DNA of 64,000 nucleotides, from contig JAIUML010000018.1 in NCBI GenBank assembly GCA_022565595.1, forward strand, positions 1 to 64,000, read 5' to 3'. Shown in pieces: positions 24,121 to 32,103 of this stretch. The DNA comes from Saccharospirillum sp. Its GTDB lineage: Bacteria; Pseudomonadota; Gammaproteobacteria; Pseudomonadales; Natronospirillaceae. Under the pieces are notes generated by a model. It was not told the origin of the DNA. It ran no database searches and worked only from the letters and a program-made list of their open reading frames with translations. Position numbers and translations under genes: made by a program. How positions within the stretch are numbered: position 1 is the stretch's first letter; each line of letters starts with the position of its first letter.

Positions 24121-25862
24121 CGACGAGCCCTCAAACGCGGGTTGGCAACCAGTTCCAGTGAACGGGAGATGAAGAACACAGACAGCACTGTGATCATGAT
24201 GAATATGCCGGGTGGAATGTTCCACCACCAGGCTTCACGCCAGGCACCAGACAGCCGTGCGTTATGCAAGATGCCACCCCATGAAATCGACTGGGGTGGA
24301 CCCAGACCGAGGAAGGATAGAGTCGCCTCTGCGATGATGGAAACGCCAACGATGATTGCCAGCTCCAGGAACACCAGAGGTAAGACATTGGGGAAAATAT
24401 GCAGATACATGATGCGCAAATTCGAGGCACCAGAAACACGTGCCGCTTTCACAAAAGGCCGTTCACGCAATGAGAGAACTTGTGAGCGAATCAAGCGAGC
24501 CACTGTACGCCAGGTCAGTAGCGATACCGCCAGGATAACAATCAGCAGACTGGGCTCAAACAATAGCACCAGAATTAGCGCGAATGGCTCAAAGGGAATG
24601 CCGTACATGACATCCACTGTGCGCATCAGCACAGTTTCTGTGCGACCTCTGTAATAGCCAGCCACCAGGCCAACGTTGGCACCAATCAACACCACCAGAG
24701 TCGCGCCTAAAAAGCCAACCAGCAATGCGATGCGTGAGCCATGAACATTCTGACTGAACAGGTCTCGCCCCAGGTGGTCGGTTCCGAACCAGTGCTCTCG
24801 GGTGGGTGCGGACAAGCGGTTCACGTATCGGTCTGAGCCGAGGGCATAATAGCCTTGTGGCGTTACCATCAGGCTGCGTAAATGCCGAGAGCCGATGGTG
24901 TCAGCCATCTGCCAGATGCCATTGGGTTCGCGCTCCATGATAATGCCATGTCGACCAGCGGCTATGGCTGAGCCATCGTCGCTGATCCAGGCGGCGTTCA
25001 TTACCCGGCTGTCGGGTGCTGTTTCGGCAGCCCAGCTTCCATCCGGGCCTTCACGAACAAGCAGAGTGCCGCGTTCACCCACCACCAGTGCCGTGCCATT
25101 GTCCGCAATGCTGATCGCATTCATGCTGCGATTGGACGGCAGCCGAATCAAAGTCAGGTCACTGCTTTGCGTATCAAAGGTTAACGCCAGGCCTCGGTCG
25201 CCAACGACAAAGGCATTGCCGTTGTGGTCTCGGGCGACCGCATTCAATGAGATGCCTCGGTTAACGGGGCTGGTCAGCGTTTCGATAATCGGCGCCTGGT
25301 CAGGCTGAAACTCGATGCGGATGATGACTTCATCATCACCTACTGCGAGTGCTACCTGATCCGTTAGCCAGGCGACGCTGTTAAGGGACGCCTCGACCGG
25401 GCTATTCAGGGACTGAAGCTGTTCGCCTTCCAAAACAGCCAATTGACCAGTTTCGCCTACCAGAATGGCTTTTTGCTGGCTATTCAACGCCAAAGCATGC
25501 CAATTGGTGTCGCTGATCTCCGGCAGTCTTTGCCAATTGCCATCCTGATAGCGATAGATCAGCCCGGTTCTGGCGACGGCAAGGCCAAGGCCCTGGTGAT
25601 AGTCCGCAGCATAGAGGGTGCGATCTCCCAGTGGCGTCTGGCTTTGCCATTGGCGTCTTTCGGGGTCACCGTCAGCGCGTACCAGCAAGGTACCTTCTTC
25701 TCGTTCATTGATATGGAGAGGGTCATGAGTAGCCAGGAAGGGCGCAAAAATGGCCATTGCGATGATGGCGAAAAGAACAACAGAGCCCAACAGAGACATA
25801 CGGTCACTGGCAATGGCTCGCAGTGGTTCGGCCATGCCTTTGAATGCAGAGAGTCCTATCAT
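24117..25862 (-). CDS. DppC-type ABC permease with a large periplasmic propeller-like insertion
   Basis: This permease has 581 residues where the family has about 290-320. TM1 is at about 23-43, ending 'APFLATHDPLH' as in DppC. Standard DppC sequence resumes at 'HWFGTDHLGRDLFSQ' (357-371) and runs through five more helices and the EAA loop (VKAARVSGASNLRI). Between them, about 52-350 is inserted and should face the periplasm. It shows about seven repeats of roughly 40 residues, each with a pattern like 'MNAISIADNGTALVVGERG', with the VG(D/E) or equivalent near 98, 136, 175, 221, 262, 303 and 342. This resembles YCF48/BNR-class seven-bladed propellers. Both ends overlap neighbours by ATGA, so the frame is intact. 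Confidence 0.9.
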   Translation of the reverse strand: MIGLSAFKGMAEPLRAIASDRMSLLGSVVLFAIIAMAIFAPFLATHDPLHINEREEGTLLVRADGDPERRQWQSQTPLGDRTLYAADYHQGLGLAVARTGLIYRYQDGNWQRLPEISDTNWHALALNSQQKAILVGETGQLAVLEGEQLQSLNSPVEASLNSVAWLTDQVALAVGDDEVIIRIEFQPDQAPIIETLTSPVNRGISLNAVARDHNGNAFVVGDRGLALTFDTQSSDLTLIRLPSNRSMNAISIADNGTALVVGERGTLLVREGPDGSWAAETAPDSRVMNAAWISDDGSAIAAGRHGIIMEREPNGIWQMADTIGSRHLRSLMVTPQGYYALGSDRYVNRLSAPTREHWFGTDHLGRDLFSQNVHGSRIALLVGFLGATLVVLIGANVGLVAGYYRGRTETVLMRTVDVMYGIPFEPFALILVLLFEPSLLIVILAVSLLTWRTVARLIRSQVLSLRERPFVKAARVSGASNLRIMYLHIFPNVLPLVFLELAIIVGVSIIAEATLSFLGLGPPQSISWGGILHNARLSGAWREAWWWNIPPGIFIMITVLSVFFISRSLELVANPRLRARR

Positions 25863-26842
25863 TTGAAGCTCACCCTTGGATCCAGCATTGTATAGAGAAG
25901 ATCAACCAGTAGATTTAAGGTAATCACAAAGGCCGCCATCACCAGGAAGCTGGCCTGTGCCAGAGGAAAATCTGAAGTACGTACCGCGTTCAATATCTCT
26001 CGGCCCAACCCGGGCCATGAAAAGACCACCTCGACCACGACCTGGCCACCCGCAGCGAGGCCAATGGTGACCGCCAACTGGGTAACGACGGGAAGCAGAG
26101 CATTACGTGCCGCGTGGTTGTAGAGAATCTTGCGCTCGGGCAACCCCTTGGCGCGTGCCATTTCGATAAAGTCTTCGCCGTATACTTCGAGCATGGTATT
26201 GCGCATGATCAGCAAGGGGGAGCCAAGATAGTAGAGCGCTACGATCAGGGCCGGTAATATTAAATGGGCCAGAAAGTCGAGCGTGAAAATCTTGTCGAGA
26301 AAACCACTGGCCTCATACGGCAAGGTGCGCATCCCACTGGTAGGAGACCAGCCGAGAAAAATACCGAAGAAAAGGATGGCAATCATGCCAGTCCAGAACA
26401 TGGGTGCGGAGCGGAACATCAGGCCAATAAAGACCCCAACGGTGTCGGTACGCGAACCGCGCCGCCACGAAAGCCAGGCGCCCAGAGGTACGCCAACGCC
26501 ATAGGCAAGAATGATGGCGGGAATCATCAGCACCATGGTATTGCCCAGACGCTCCCATATAATATCTGCTACCGGTGCTCGGTAGTGAAAGGAAAAGCCG
26601 AAATCGCCTTGAACAATGTTGACCAGGTAGATGACGTATTGTTCCCACAAAGGTTTATCCAGGCCAAAGCGTGCGCGAACCATCTCGCGTTCTGCCTGGC
26701 TTAAACCTTCCGTGATTAACGCCGCAGTCGGATCAGGAAGACCCAGGCGAAATAGAAAGAACAGGAGCGTCGCAATGATAAAAAGCGCCATGGCACCATG
26801 CAGCACCCGGCGCATCATGTAACTTCTGCGTGCAGACGACAT
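25859..26842 (-). CDS. Peptide-type ABC transporter permease (DppB family)
   Basis: This permease (327 residues) has six hydrophobic helices and ordinary DppB features: 'LGLDKPLWEQYVIYL'-like 'FGLDKPLWEQY', 'GDFGFSFHYRAPV', the EAA loop 'IEMARAKGLPERKILYNHAARNALLP' region and 'VVVEVVFSWPGLG'. Its length and motifs are normal, in contrast to its DppC partner. The stop overlaps the DppC start by ATGA. It lies 114 nt downstream of the binding-protein gene, across an attenuator-like hairpin. Confidence 0.93.
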   Translation of the reverse strand: MSSARRSYMMRRVLHGAMALFIIATLLFFLFRLGLPDPTAALITEGLSQAEREMVRARFGLDKPLWEQYVIYLVNIVQGDFGFSFHYRAPVADIIWERLGNTMVLMIPAIILAYGVGVPLGAWLSWRRGSRTDTVGVFIGLMFRSAPMFWTGMIAILFFGIFLGWSPTSGMRTLPYEASGFLDKIFTLDFLAHLILPALIVALYYLGSPLLIMRNTMLEVYGEDFIEMARAKGLPERKILYNHAARNALLPVVTQLAVTIGLAAGGQVVVEVVFSWPGLGREILNAVRTSDFPLAQASFLVMAAFVITLNLLVDLLYTMLDPRVSFK

Positions 26843-26913
26843 ATTGGGTTCCGTTTAACAAAGGTTCACAGCATCCGAGAGAACGTCGGACGGGGTATGC
26901 TGTTTCTTGAGGG

Positions 26914-26935
26914 AAAAGAGCCACCGAGTGGTGGC
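26914..26935 (-). terminator. Attenuator-like hairpin between binding-protein and permease genes
   Basis: On the minus strand a 6-bp GC-rich stem (GCCACC-ACTC-GGTGGC) is followed by TCTTTTCCC. It sits just after the binding-protein stop and probably gives partial termination. A second inverted repeat (CAGCAT / ATGCTG, about 26871-26902) is adjacent. Confidence 0.5.
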
Positions 26936-26956
26936 CCTGTATTTTTCAAACTGGTC

Positions 26957-28564
26957 TTAACGCATCAGATGGCCGTCGCTATTCCAGCTATAGCCTGCTG
27001 CGCGCAGTTCTTCCCGAGCGGCTTCCATATCAAAATCGAAACGCTCGACAAAGGATTCGTGCCAGAAAGCGTTGACGGGGGCGATCACGGATGAGCCTAC
27101 TTCACCTCGGCCTTCCAGCAGTACATCCACCATGCGGTTGCGATCGATGGCACGCGTCAAGGCTCGACGAGCGGCGCGGTCGTCAAAAGGAGCTCGACGC
27201 AGATTGTACGTCATGTGGAAGTAGCCAAAGTCTGGCACGCTGACAACGTTCAAATGGCTTTGCTGCTCGGCCAGGCCAATTTGACCAGGTTCCATGCGCC
27301 ACGCAGTCATGTCAATTTCACCAGTCTGCAGTCCGGTATACACCCCTTCCATATCGGCGTAGATGATGAATTCAACACCATCAACGGCGATGTTATCGGC
27401 GTACCAGTGCTGGTCGAATTTGCTGATCGACATGTATTCGCCGCGGTCAAAACGCTCGAACTTGAAGGGACCTGACCCGACCATGGGGATATCGGAAGGG
27501 GCCAAAGCGCCGGCGTCTTCAATGCCTTCCCATAAATGCTTGGGCAGAATCGGCAACTGCGACAGGGTGATACTCCCGAACGATGCGGAAGGCTGGCTCA
27601 GATGGAAGCGTACGGTGCGGTCATCAACCTGCTCTGCATTGTCGAGTACTGCCAGGTAAGAGTTGAAGTAGTTGTAACTCTGCCCCAGGTAGTAGTTGAA
27701 CGTAAAAGCGACGTCAGCTGCGGTTACCGGTTCACCATCGTGGAAGGTCATGCCGTCGCGCAGAACCACTTCAATGGTCGTTTCATCAAGAGCGGTAACG
27801 CTTTCTGCTGCCCATGGCAAAGGTTCGACATCGGCACTCAGACGTACAAGGCGGTCGTAGTACAAGCGCATCCACTTCCAGCCCCAGACCGATGTTGAGT
27901 CGAGTGGGTTAAGGTTGTCGGGTTCTTGTGGCCCGCCGATGCGTAAGGTTTGTCGATCACCCAGAGGAACGGCTTCCATGGGGCCCCACTCACTGTATAA
28001 ACCTTCGCCTGCCATGACCTGGAAACCTTCGAAGGCGTCCTGGTTATAGGCGACCACTTCATCACGGTGGAATAAAACGACAACGGGAATATCGCTTTTA
28101 TACATATCCTGCATTTGCTGCACGATTTGCTGGCGCGACTCGTTGTTAAACTCCATGGACTGTTGATCGAAGAGATCGTCGTACTCAGCGTTCTCGTAAC
28201 CGCCCGGATTGTTGCCACCGAGGCCTGCCTGACGCGAATCCAGAGTATTCAGAAAGAACTGAGGGTCGAGTCGATCTGTGCGACCGCTCCAGCCAAGAAT
28301 TACTGCATCGAAATCCTGCTGATCGTAAAAGCGTTCCAGGGCGGTACTGAACTCAGTTGGTGACACTGTGACGTCAAGGCCAAGCTCGCGCCAACGTTCG
28401 GCTACCATGAAAGCGGCTTCGTAGCGAATAGGGTCGTAGGATTCGGTGGTGGTAATGAGGTTGATTGCAGGGACTCGTTCTTGAGCGAGGGCGGGGGTTG
28501 CCGTAATCCCTAACAGGGATACACCGACCAAGGCGGTCGACAGTAGTGTGTTATTGACTCTCAT
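26957..28564 (-). CDS. Family-5 (peptide-type) solute-binding protein with circularly permuted domain order
   Basis: This periplasmic protein has 535 residues and a signal peptide at 1-27 (ALA-Q). The family-5 fold is present in swapped order. Residues about 30-197 correspond to the usual C-terminal part: 'AINLITTTESYDPI', 'VAERWRELGLDVTVSP', 'FDAVILGWSGRTDRLDPQ', then 'DIPVVVLFHRDEVVAYN'. At about 205 the usual mature N-terminus begins (TLRIGGPQEPDNLNPLDS), followed by 'AESVTALDETTIEVVLRDG', 'VTAADVAFTFNYYLG' and 'GSGPFKFERFDRGEYM'. The protein stops after 'AREELRAAGYSWNSDGHLMR', exactly where normal members continue into the segment found here at the front. ATG 28564 has AAGGA 9 nt upstream. 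It is first in the importer operon. Confidence 0.9.
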   Translation of the reverse strand: MRVNNTLLSTALVGVSLLGITATPALAQERVPAINLITTTESYDPIRYEAAFMVAERWRELGLDVTVSPTEFSTALERFYDQQDFDAVILGWSGRTDRLDPQFFLNTLDSRQAGLGGNNPGGYENAEYDDLFDQQSMEFNNESRQQIVQQMQDMYKSDIPVVVLFHRDEVVAYNQDAFEGFQVMAGEGLYSEWGPMEAVPLGDRQTLRIGGPQEPDNLNPLDSTSVWGWKWMRLYYDRLVRLSADVEPLPWAAESVTALDETTIEVVLRDGMTFHDGEPVTAADVAFTFNYYLGQSYNYFNSYLAVLDNAEQVDDRTVRFHLSQPSASFGSITLSQLPILPKHLWEGIEDAGALAPSDIPMVGSGPFKFERFDRGEYMSISKFDQHWYADNIAVDGVEFIIYADMEGVYTGLQTGEIDMTAWRMEPGQIGLAEQQSHLNVVSVPDFGYFHMTYNLRRAPFDDRAARRALTRAIDRNRMVDVLLEGRGEVGSSVIAPVNAFWHESFVERFDFDMEAAREELRAAGYSWNSDGHLMR

Positions 28565-28700
28565 AATGGCCATTCCTTTTCTCATATTTTTATGTGCAAG
28601 GAAGGGCCACCCTAGGGCGCTGTTCGAATGGCTGTCAATTTAGACACGGTTGTATAATTAAAGCTGGCTGTAAATTATGTCTTACAGGGTTGGTGAAGTC

Positions 28701-28725
28701 GTGGGCCAGATGCTATCTGGCCCAC
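28701..28725. repeat. 11-bp hairpin between puuC and the importer operon
   Basis: A perfect inverted repeat (GTGGGCCAGAT / ATCTGGCCCAC, 3-nt loop) begins 5 nt past the puuC stop. It lacks a T-run in the puuC direction, so it may stabilise the mRNA end or terminate weakly. The sequence between here and 28564 otherwise holds only AT-rich promoter-like DNA for the binding-protein gene. Confidence 0.5.
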
Positions 28726-28729
28726 ACTT

Positions 28730-30226
28730 TTACAGCTTGATCCAGGTGGCCTTGATCTCACTGTATTTATCGAAGGCATGCAGCGATTTATCACGACCGT
28801 TACCGGATTGCTTGTAGCCACCGAAGGGCGCTGTCATGTCGCCACCATCCCACTGGTTGACCCAGACCGAGCCAGCCCGCAAGCCGCGAGCAAAGCGGTG
28901 GGCACGGCTCAGGTTGCTGGTCCAGACGGCTGCGGCGAGGCCGTAGACGGAATCGTTGGCGATGCGCAGGGCGTCGGCTTCGTCGGTGAATCGCACCACG
29001 GAGAGGACAGGGCCGAAGATCTCTTCCCGACAGATGCTCATGCCGGGCTGAACGTCTTCAAAGACGGTAGGTTCGATGAAGTAACCGCCATCGACGGTGC
29101 TCTGGCGCTGTCCGCCCAGGGTCATGCGCGCGCCTTCTTTCTGGCCGCTGTCTATAAAGCCCAGCACCCGGTTCATCTGGGCTTCGTCCACTATGGCACC
29201 GACGTTGGTGTTCGGGTCCAGCGGGTGGCCAGGCCGCCACTTGGCGATGGCGTGACGAACTTTCTCCATAAAGGTGTCGGCGATGCTGTCTTCGACCAGC
29301 AGGCGGGAGGCGGCGGTGCAGACTTCGCCCTGGTTGAAGCAGATGCCTTCGGCGGCGGCTTCGGCGGCGGCATCCAGATCGGGTGCATCGGCAAAGACCA
29401 CGTTGGGTGACTTGCCTCCGGCTTCGGTCCAGACGCGTTTCATGTTGGATTCGCCAGCGTAAATCATCAGCTGTTTGGCAATGGCTGTGGAACCGGTAAA
29501 GACCAGGGTGTCGACGTCCATGTGCAGCGCCAGAGCTTTGCCGACGGTGTGACCGAAGCCAGGCAAGACATTGAAGACGCCATCGGGAATGCCGGCTTCT
29601 TTGGCCAAGGCAGCAATGCGCAAGGCCGAGAGTGGGGACTTCTCGGACGGCTTGAGGATCACCGAGTTGCCCATGGCCAGGGCCGGGCCAATTTTCCAAC
29701 TGGCCATGATCAGCGGGAAGTTCCACGGGACGATGGCCGCGACCACGCCCACGGCTTCACGAGTAACCAGGCCCAGTTCGTTGGCAGCGGTGGGGGCGAC
29801 TTCATCGTACAGCTTATCTATCGCTTCGGCCGACCAGCGCAGGCTGCGCGCAGTGGAGGGCAAGTCGACGTGCAGGGCATGATTGATGGGTTTGCCCATA
29901 TCGAGCGTTTCCAGCAGCGCTAGCTCTTCCTTGTTTTGTTCAATCAGGTCGGCAAAGCGTAGCATCCGCTGTTTGCGTTTGGCGGGCGGCATTTGCGACC
30001 AGACGCCGCTGTCAAAGGCGGCCCGCGCTGCCTTGACGGCGCGATCGGCATCGGCCGCATCGCAACTGGCGACTTCCGTCAACAGGCGATTGTCGATTGG
30101 GCTGCGTGATTCGAAGGTGGCGCCATCAGCACTGTCTGTATAAGCACCCTGAATCCAGGCGCGACCTTCTGGTTGCAGTTGCTCGGCTTTTTGTGTCCAG
30201 TCGTTCAGGCTCATTGAGTGGCTCAT
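28730..30226 (-). CDS. puuC: Gamma-glutamyl-gamma-aminobutyraldehyde dehydrogenase-type ALDH (PuuC)
   Basis: This NAD(P)-dependent aldehyde dehydrogenase has 498 residues (E. coli PuuC has 495). The general base Glu is in 'TEAGGKSPNVVFAD' and the catalytic Cys in 'NQGEVCTAASRL'. The fold motifs 'VPWNFPLIMASWKIGPAL' and 'PFGGYKQSGNGRDKSLHAFDKY' match PuuC-type enzymes. ATG 30226 follows AAGGGGGTGCC. It is divergent from the aminotransferase across a promoter region with PuuR-like sites. It would oxidise aminoaldehydes from polyamine breakdown (for example 3-aminopropanal to beta-alanine or the glutamylated equivalent). Confidence 0.88.
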   Translation of the reverse strand: MSHSMSLNDWTQKAEQLQPEGRAWIQGAYTDSADGATFESRSPIDNRLLTEVASCDAADADRAVKAARAAFDSGVWSQMPPAKRKQRMLRFADLIEQNKEELALLETLDMGKPINHALHVDLPSTARSLRWSAEAIDKLYDEVAPTAANELGLVTREAVGVVAAIVPWNFPLIMASWKIGPALAMGNSVILKPSEKSPLSALRIAALAKEAGIPDGVFNVLPGFGHTVGKALALHMDVDTLVFTGSTAIAKQLMIYAGESNMKRVWTEAGGKSPNVVFADAPDLDAAAEAAAEGICFNQGEVCTAASRLLVEDSIADTFMEKVRHAIAKWRPGHPLDPNTNVGAIVDEAQMNRVLGFIDSGQKEGARMTLGGQRQSTVDGGYFIEPTVFEDVQPGMSICREEIFGPVLSVVRFTDEADALRIANDSVYGLAAAVWTSNLSRAHRFARGLRAGSVWVNQWDGGDMTAPFGGYKQSGNGRDKSLHAFDKYSEIKATWIKL

Positions 30227-30287
30227 GGCACCCCCTTAAATGGTCAATCTGAAGAGGGTGACACCTTACCTCAAGCACCCTCAAAGT

Positions 30288-30301
30288 TTCAATATATTGA
30301 A
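30288..30301. promoter_or_regulatory. Palindromic operator candidate, puuC/aminotransferase promoter
   Basis: TTCAATATATTGAA is a perfect 14-bp palindrome, 62 nt upstream of the puuC start in the divergent promoter region. Its TTCA-AT half resembles the PuuR half-site. Confidence 0.45.
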
Positions 30302-30443
30302 CGCCTGGCCGCGATTTTGTATGCCTACAATATCCACGATAGCCTGTTTTTATCTAGCCAGAGAAGCTGTGTTGTCATAGGGAGGGTCAGAGTCTTACGG
30401 AGGGGTTGATGTTTTATTTATTTTACATACACTGGCAGCAGTA

Positions 30444-30458
30444 TGTTCAATATAACAA
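30444..30458. promoter_or_regulatory. Candidate PuuR operator upstream of the aminotransferase
   Basis: TGTTCAATATAACAA shares TGTTCA-x-TATA character with the inverted PuuR site and with the palindrome at 30288. It lies 57 nt before the aminotransferase ATG. Confidence 0.4.
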
Positions 30459-30514
30459 ACAACCTCGAGCCTGGTACCATGCCTGGTTCAGTGTTTTGTG
30501 AGTGAGAGCGAGCC

Positions 30515-31813
30515 ATGAAAACCGATGCCTTCTGGATGCCATTTACCGCCAACCGCCAATTCAAGGCCGAACCCCGTCTACTGGTGGCGGCCGAGGGTAT
30601 GCATTACACCGATGAAGAAGGCCGCACCCTGCTCGACGGCACAGCTGGTCTCTGGTGTGTGAATGCCGGCCATGGCCGTAAAGAAATCAGTGCCGCCGTG
30701 CATCATCAGATTGATCAAATGGACTATGCCCCGACTTTTCAAATGGGCCACCCCAAGCCGTTCGAGTTCGCCGAACGCCTGATCAAGCACACACCGGAAG
30801 GTATCAATAAGGTCTTCTTCACCAACTCGGGTTCCGAGTCGGTCGATACTGCTTTGAAGATTGCGCTGGCTTACCACAGAGCCAAAGGCCAGGGCGAACG
30901 CACCCGCCTGATCGGCCGCGAAAAAGGCTACCACGGCGTCGGTTTCGGCGGCATTTCTGTCGGTGGCCTGGTCAACAATCGCAAGATGTTCGGCACCCTG
31001 CTCAACGGCGTCGACCACATGCGCCACACCCTGCTGCCGGAAAACGCTTTCAGCAAAGGCCTGCCAAAACATGGCGCAGACCTGGCCGATGACCTCGAAC
31101 GCATGATCGCACTGCACGGCGCAGAAACCATCGCCGCCGTAATCGTCGAGCCGGTATCCGGTTCCGCTGGCGTAGTGCTGCCACCAGAAGGCTATTTACA
31201 GCGCCTGCGCGATATCACCAGACAGCACGGCATTCTGCTGATTTTCGACGAAGTCATTACCGGTTTCGGCCGAGTGGGCACCCCCTTCGCCGCAACCCGT
31301 TTCGGCGTCACGCCAGACCTGATGACCACAGCCAAGGGCCTGACCAACGGCGCCATTCCCATGGGTGCTGTCTTCGCGGCCGACTTCATCTACGATGCTT
31401 TCATGAGCGGCCCGGACTCGGTCATCGAACTGTTCCACGGTTATACCTATTCCGGACACCCGGTGGCGGCCGCAGCAGGCATCGCCACCCTGGACATCTA
31501 CGAACGCGAAGGGCTGTTCGAGCGTGCTCTGGAACTCGAAGACACCTTCGCCGAGGCGTTACACAGCTTGCGCGACCTGCCCAACGTGAAGGACATCCGC
31601 AACATCGGCCTGGTCGGCGGTGTTGAGCTCGAGGCCAACGGTCAGCCAGGCAAGCGCGGTTACGAGGTGTTCCACCATTGTTACTGGAAAGAAAACACCC
31701 TGGTGCGCTGCACCGGAGACATCATCGCCATGTCGCCACCGCTGATCATCTCCGAAGCCCAGATCGCGGAATTAGTGGAGGCGTTGCGTAAGTCCATTTT
31801 GGCGGTTGGCTAG
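30515..31813 (+). CDS. Omega-amino acid--pyruvate (beta-alanine--pyruvate) aminotransferase
   Basis: This class-III PLP aminotransferase has 432 residues. It begins 'FWMPFTANRQFKAEPRLL' and has 'GTAGLWCVNAGHGR', 'FFTNSGSESVDTALK', 'IGREKGYHGVGFGGISVGG' and 'LIFDEVITGFGR', with the PLP Lys in 'TTAKGLTNGAIPMG'. All of these are diagnostic of the Pseudomonas-type omega-amino acid:pyruvate transaminase. It converts beta-alanine plus pyruvate to malonate semialdehyde plus alanine, supplying MmsA encoded downstream. It is divergent from puuC. The ATG lies 9 nt after a GAGAGCGAG stretch. Confidence 0.93.
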   Translation: MKTDAFWMPFTANRQFKAEPRLLVAAEGMHYTDEEGRTLLDGTAGLWCVNAGHGRKEISAAVHHQIDQMDYAPTFQMGHPKPFEFAERLIKHTPEGINKVFFTNSGSESVDTALKIALAYHRAKGQGERTRLIGREKGYHGVGFGGISVGGLVNNRKMFGTLLNGVDHMRHTLLPENAFSKGLPKHGADLADDLERMIALHGAETIAAVIVEPVSGSAGVVLPPEGYLQRLRDITRQHGILLIFDEVITGFGRVGTPFAATRFGVTPDLMTTAKGLTNGAIPMGAVFAADFIYDAFMSGPDSVIELFHGYTYSGHPVAAAAGIATLDIYEREGLFERALELEDTFAEALHSLRDLPNVKDIRNIGLVGGVELEANGQPGKRGYEVFHHCYWKENTLVRCTGDIIAMSPPLIISEAQIAELVEALRKSILAVG

Positions 31814-31954
31814 GCTTTAGTATTCGACACCCCCCAGCCGCTGGCCATCTCGACTAAACTCTATCTACACGCATGCAAGACAACTTGGGGGGCAGTTATT
31901 GGCGCTCCAAAGTATTTATGTGGTGTTATTGTGTCGATTAGTGAGCAGTGGATG
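31814..31954. other. Leader/intergenic sequence before repeat copy 3
   Basis: This gap holds an inverted C6/G6 pair (CCCCCCA near 31836 with TGGGGGG near 31887), then the string CTCCAAAGTATTTATG. It may be a degenerate, reversed partner of repeat copy 3, by analogy with pairs 1/2 and 4/5. No gene is seen. Confidence 0.3.
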
Positions 31955-32049
31955 CCCGGCAGGCCTTTCCGGGGGCGTCTGCGGCCAGGACGGCCGCAGT
32001 CGAGCCTACAGGGATGTATTTATGGCGTCCCCCGGAAAGGCCTGGCGGG
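31955..32049 (+). repeat. GGA-loop structured intergenic repeat, copy 3
   Basis: The outer arms pair at 20 of 21 positions (31955-31975 with 32029-32049), and flanking GCAGTGGATG / TAGCCGCTGC extends the stem. Hairpin a is CTGCGGCC-AGGAC-GGCCGCAG. Hairpin b is TACA-GGGA-TGTA within CTACAGGGATGT, 11 of 12 to the CsrA SELEX consensus RUACARGGAUGU. It lies 54 nt before the mmsA ATG in sense orientation. Confidence 0.85.
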
Positions 32050-32103
32050 TAGCCGCTGCGGACCCAGCCGACAAAAAGCCACCGAACCGAACAGAGGTGA
32101 GCA

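Noticed and set aside
28701-28725. Classical terminator of puuC
   Set aside because: The 11-bp hairpin is perfect but lacks a T-run in the puuC direction, so it is listed only as a hairpin.
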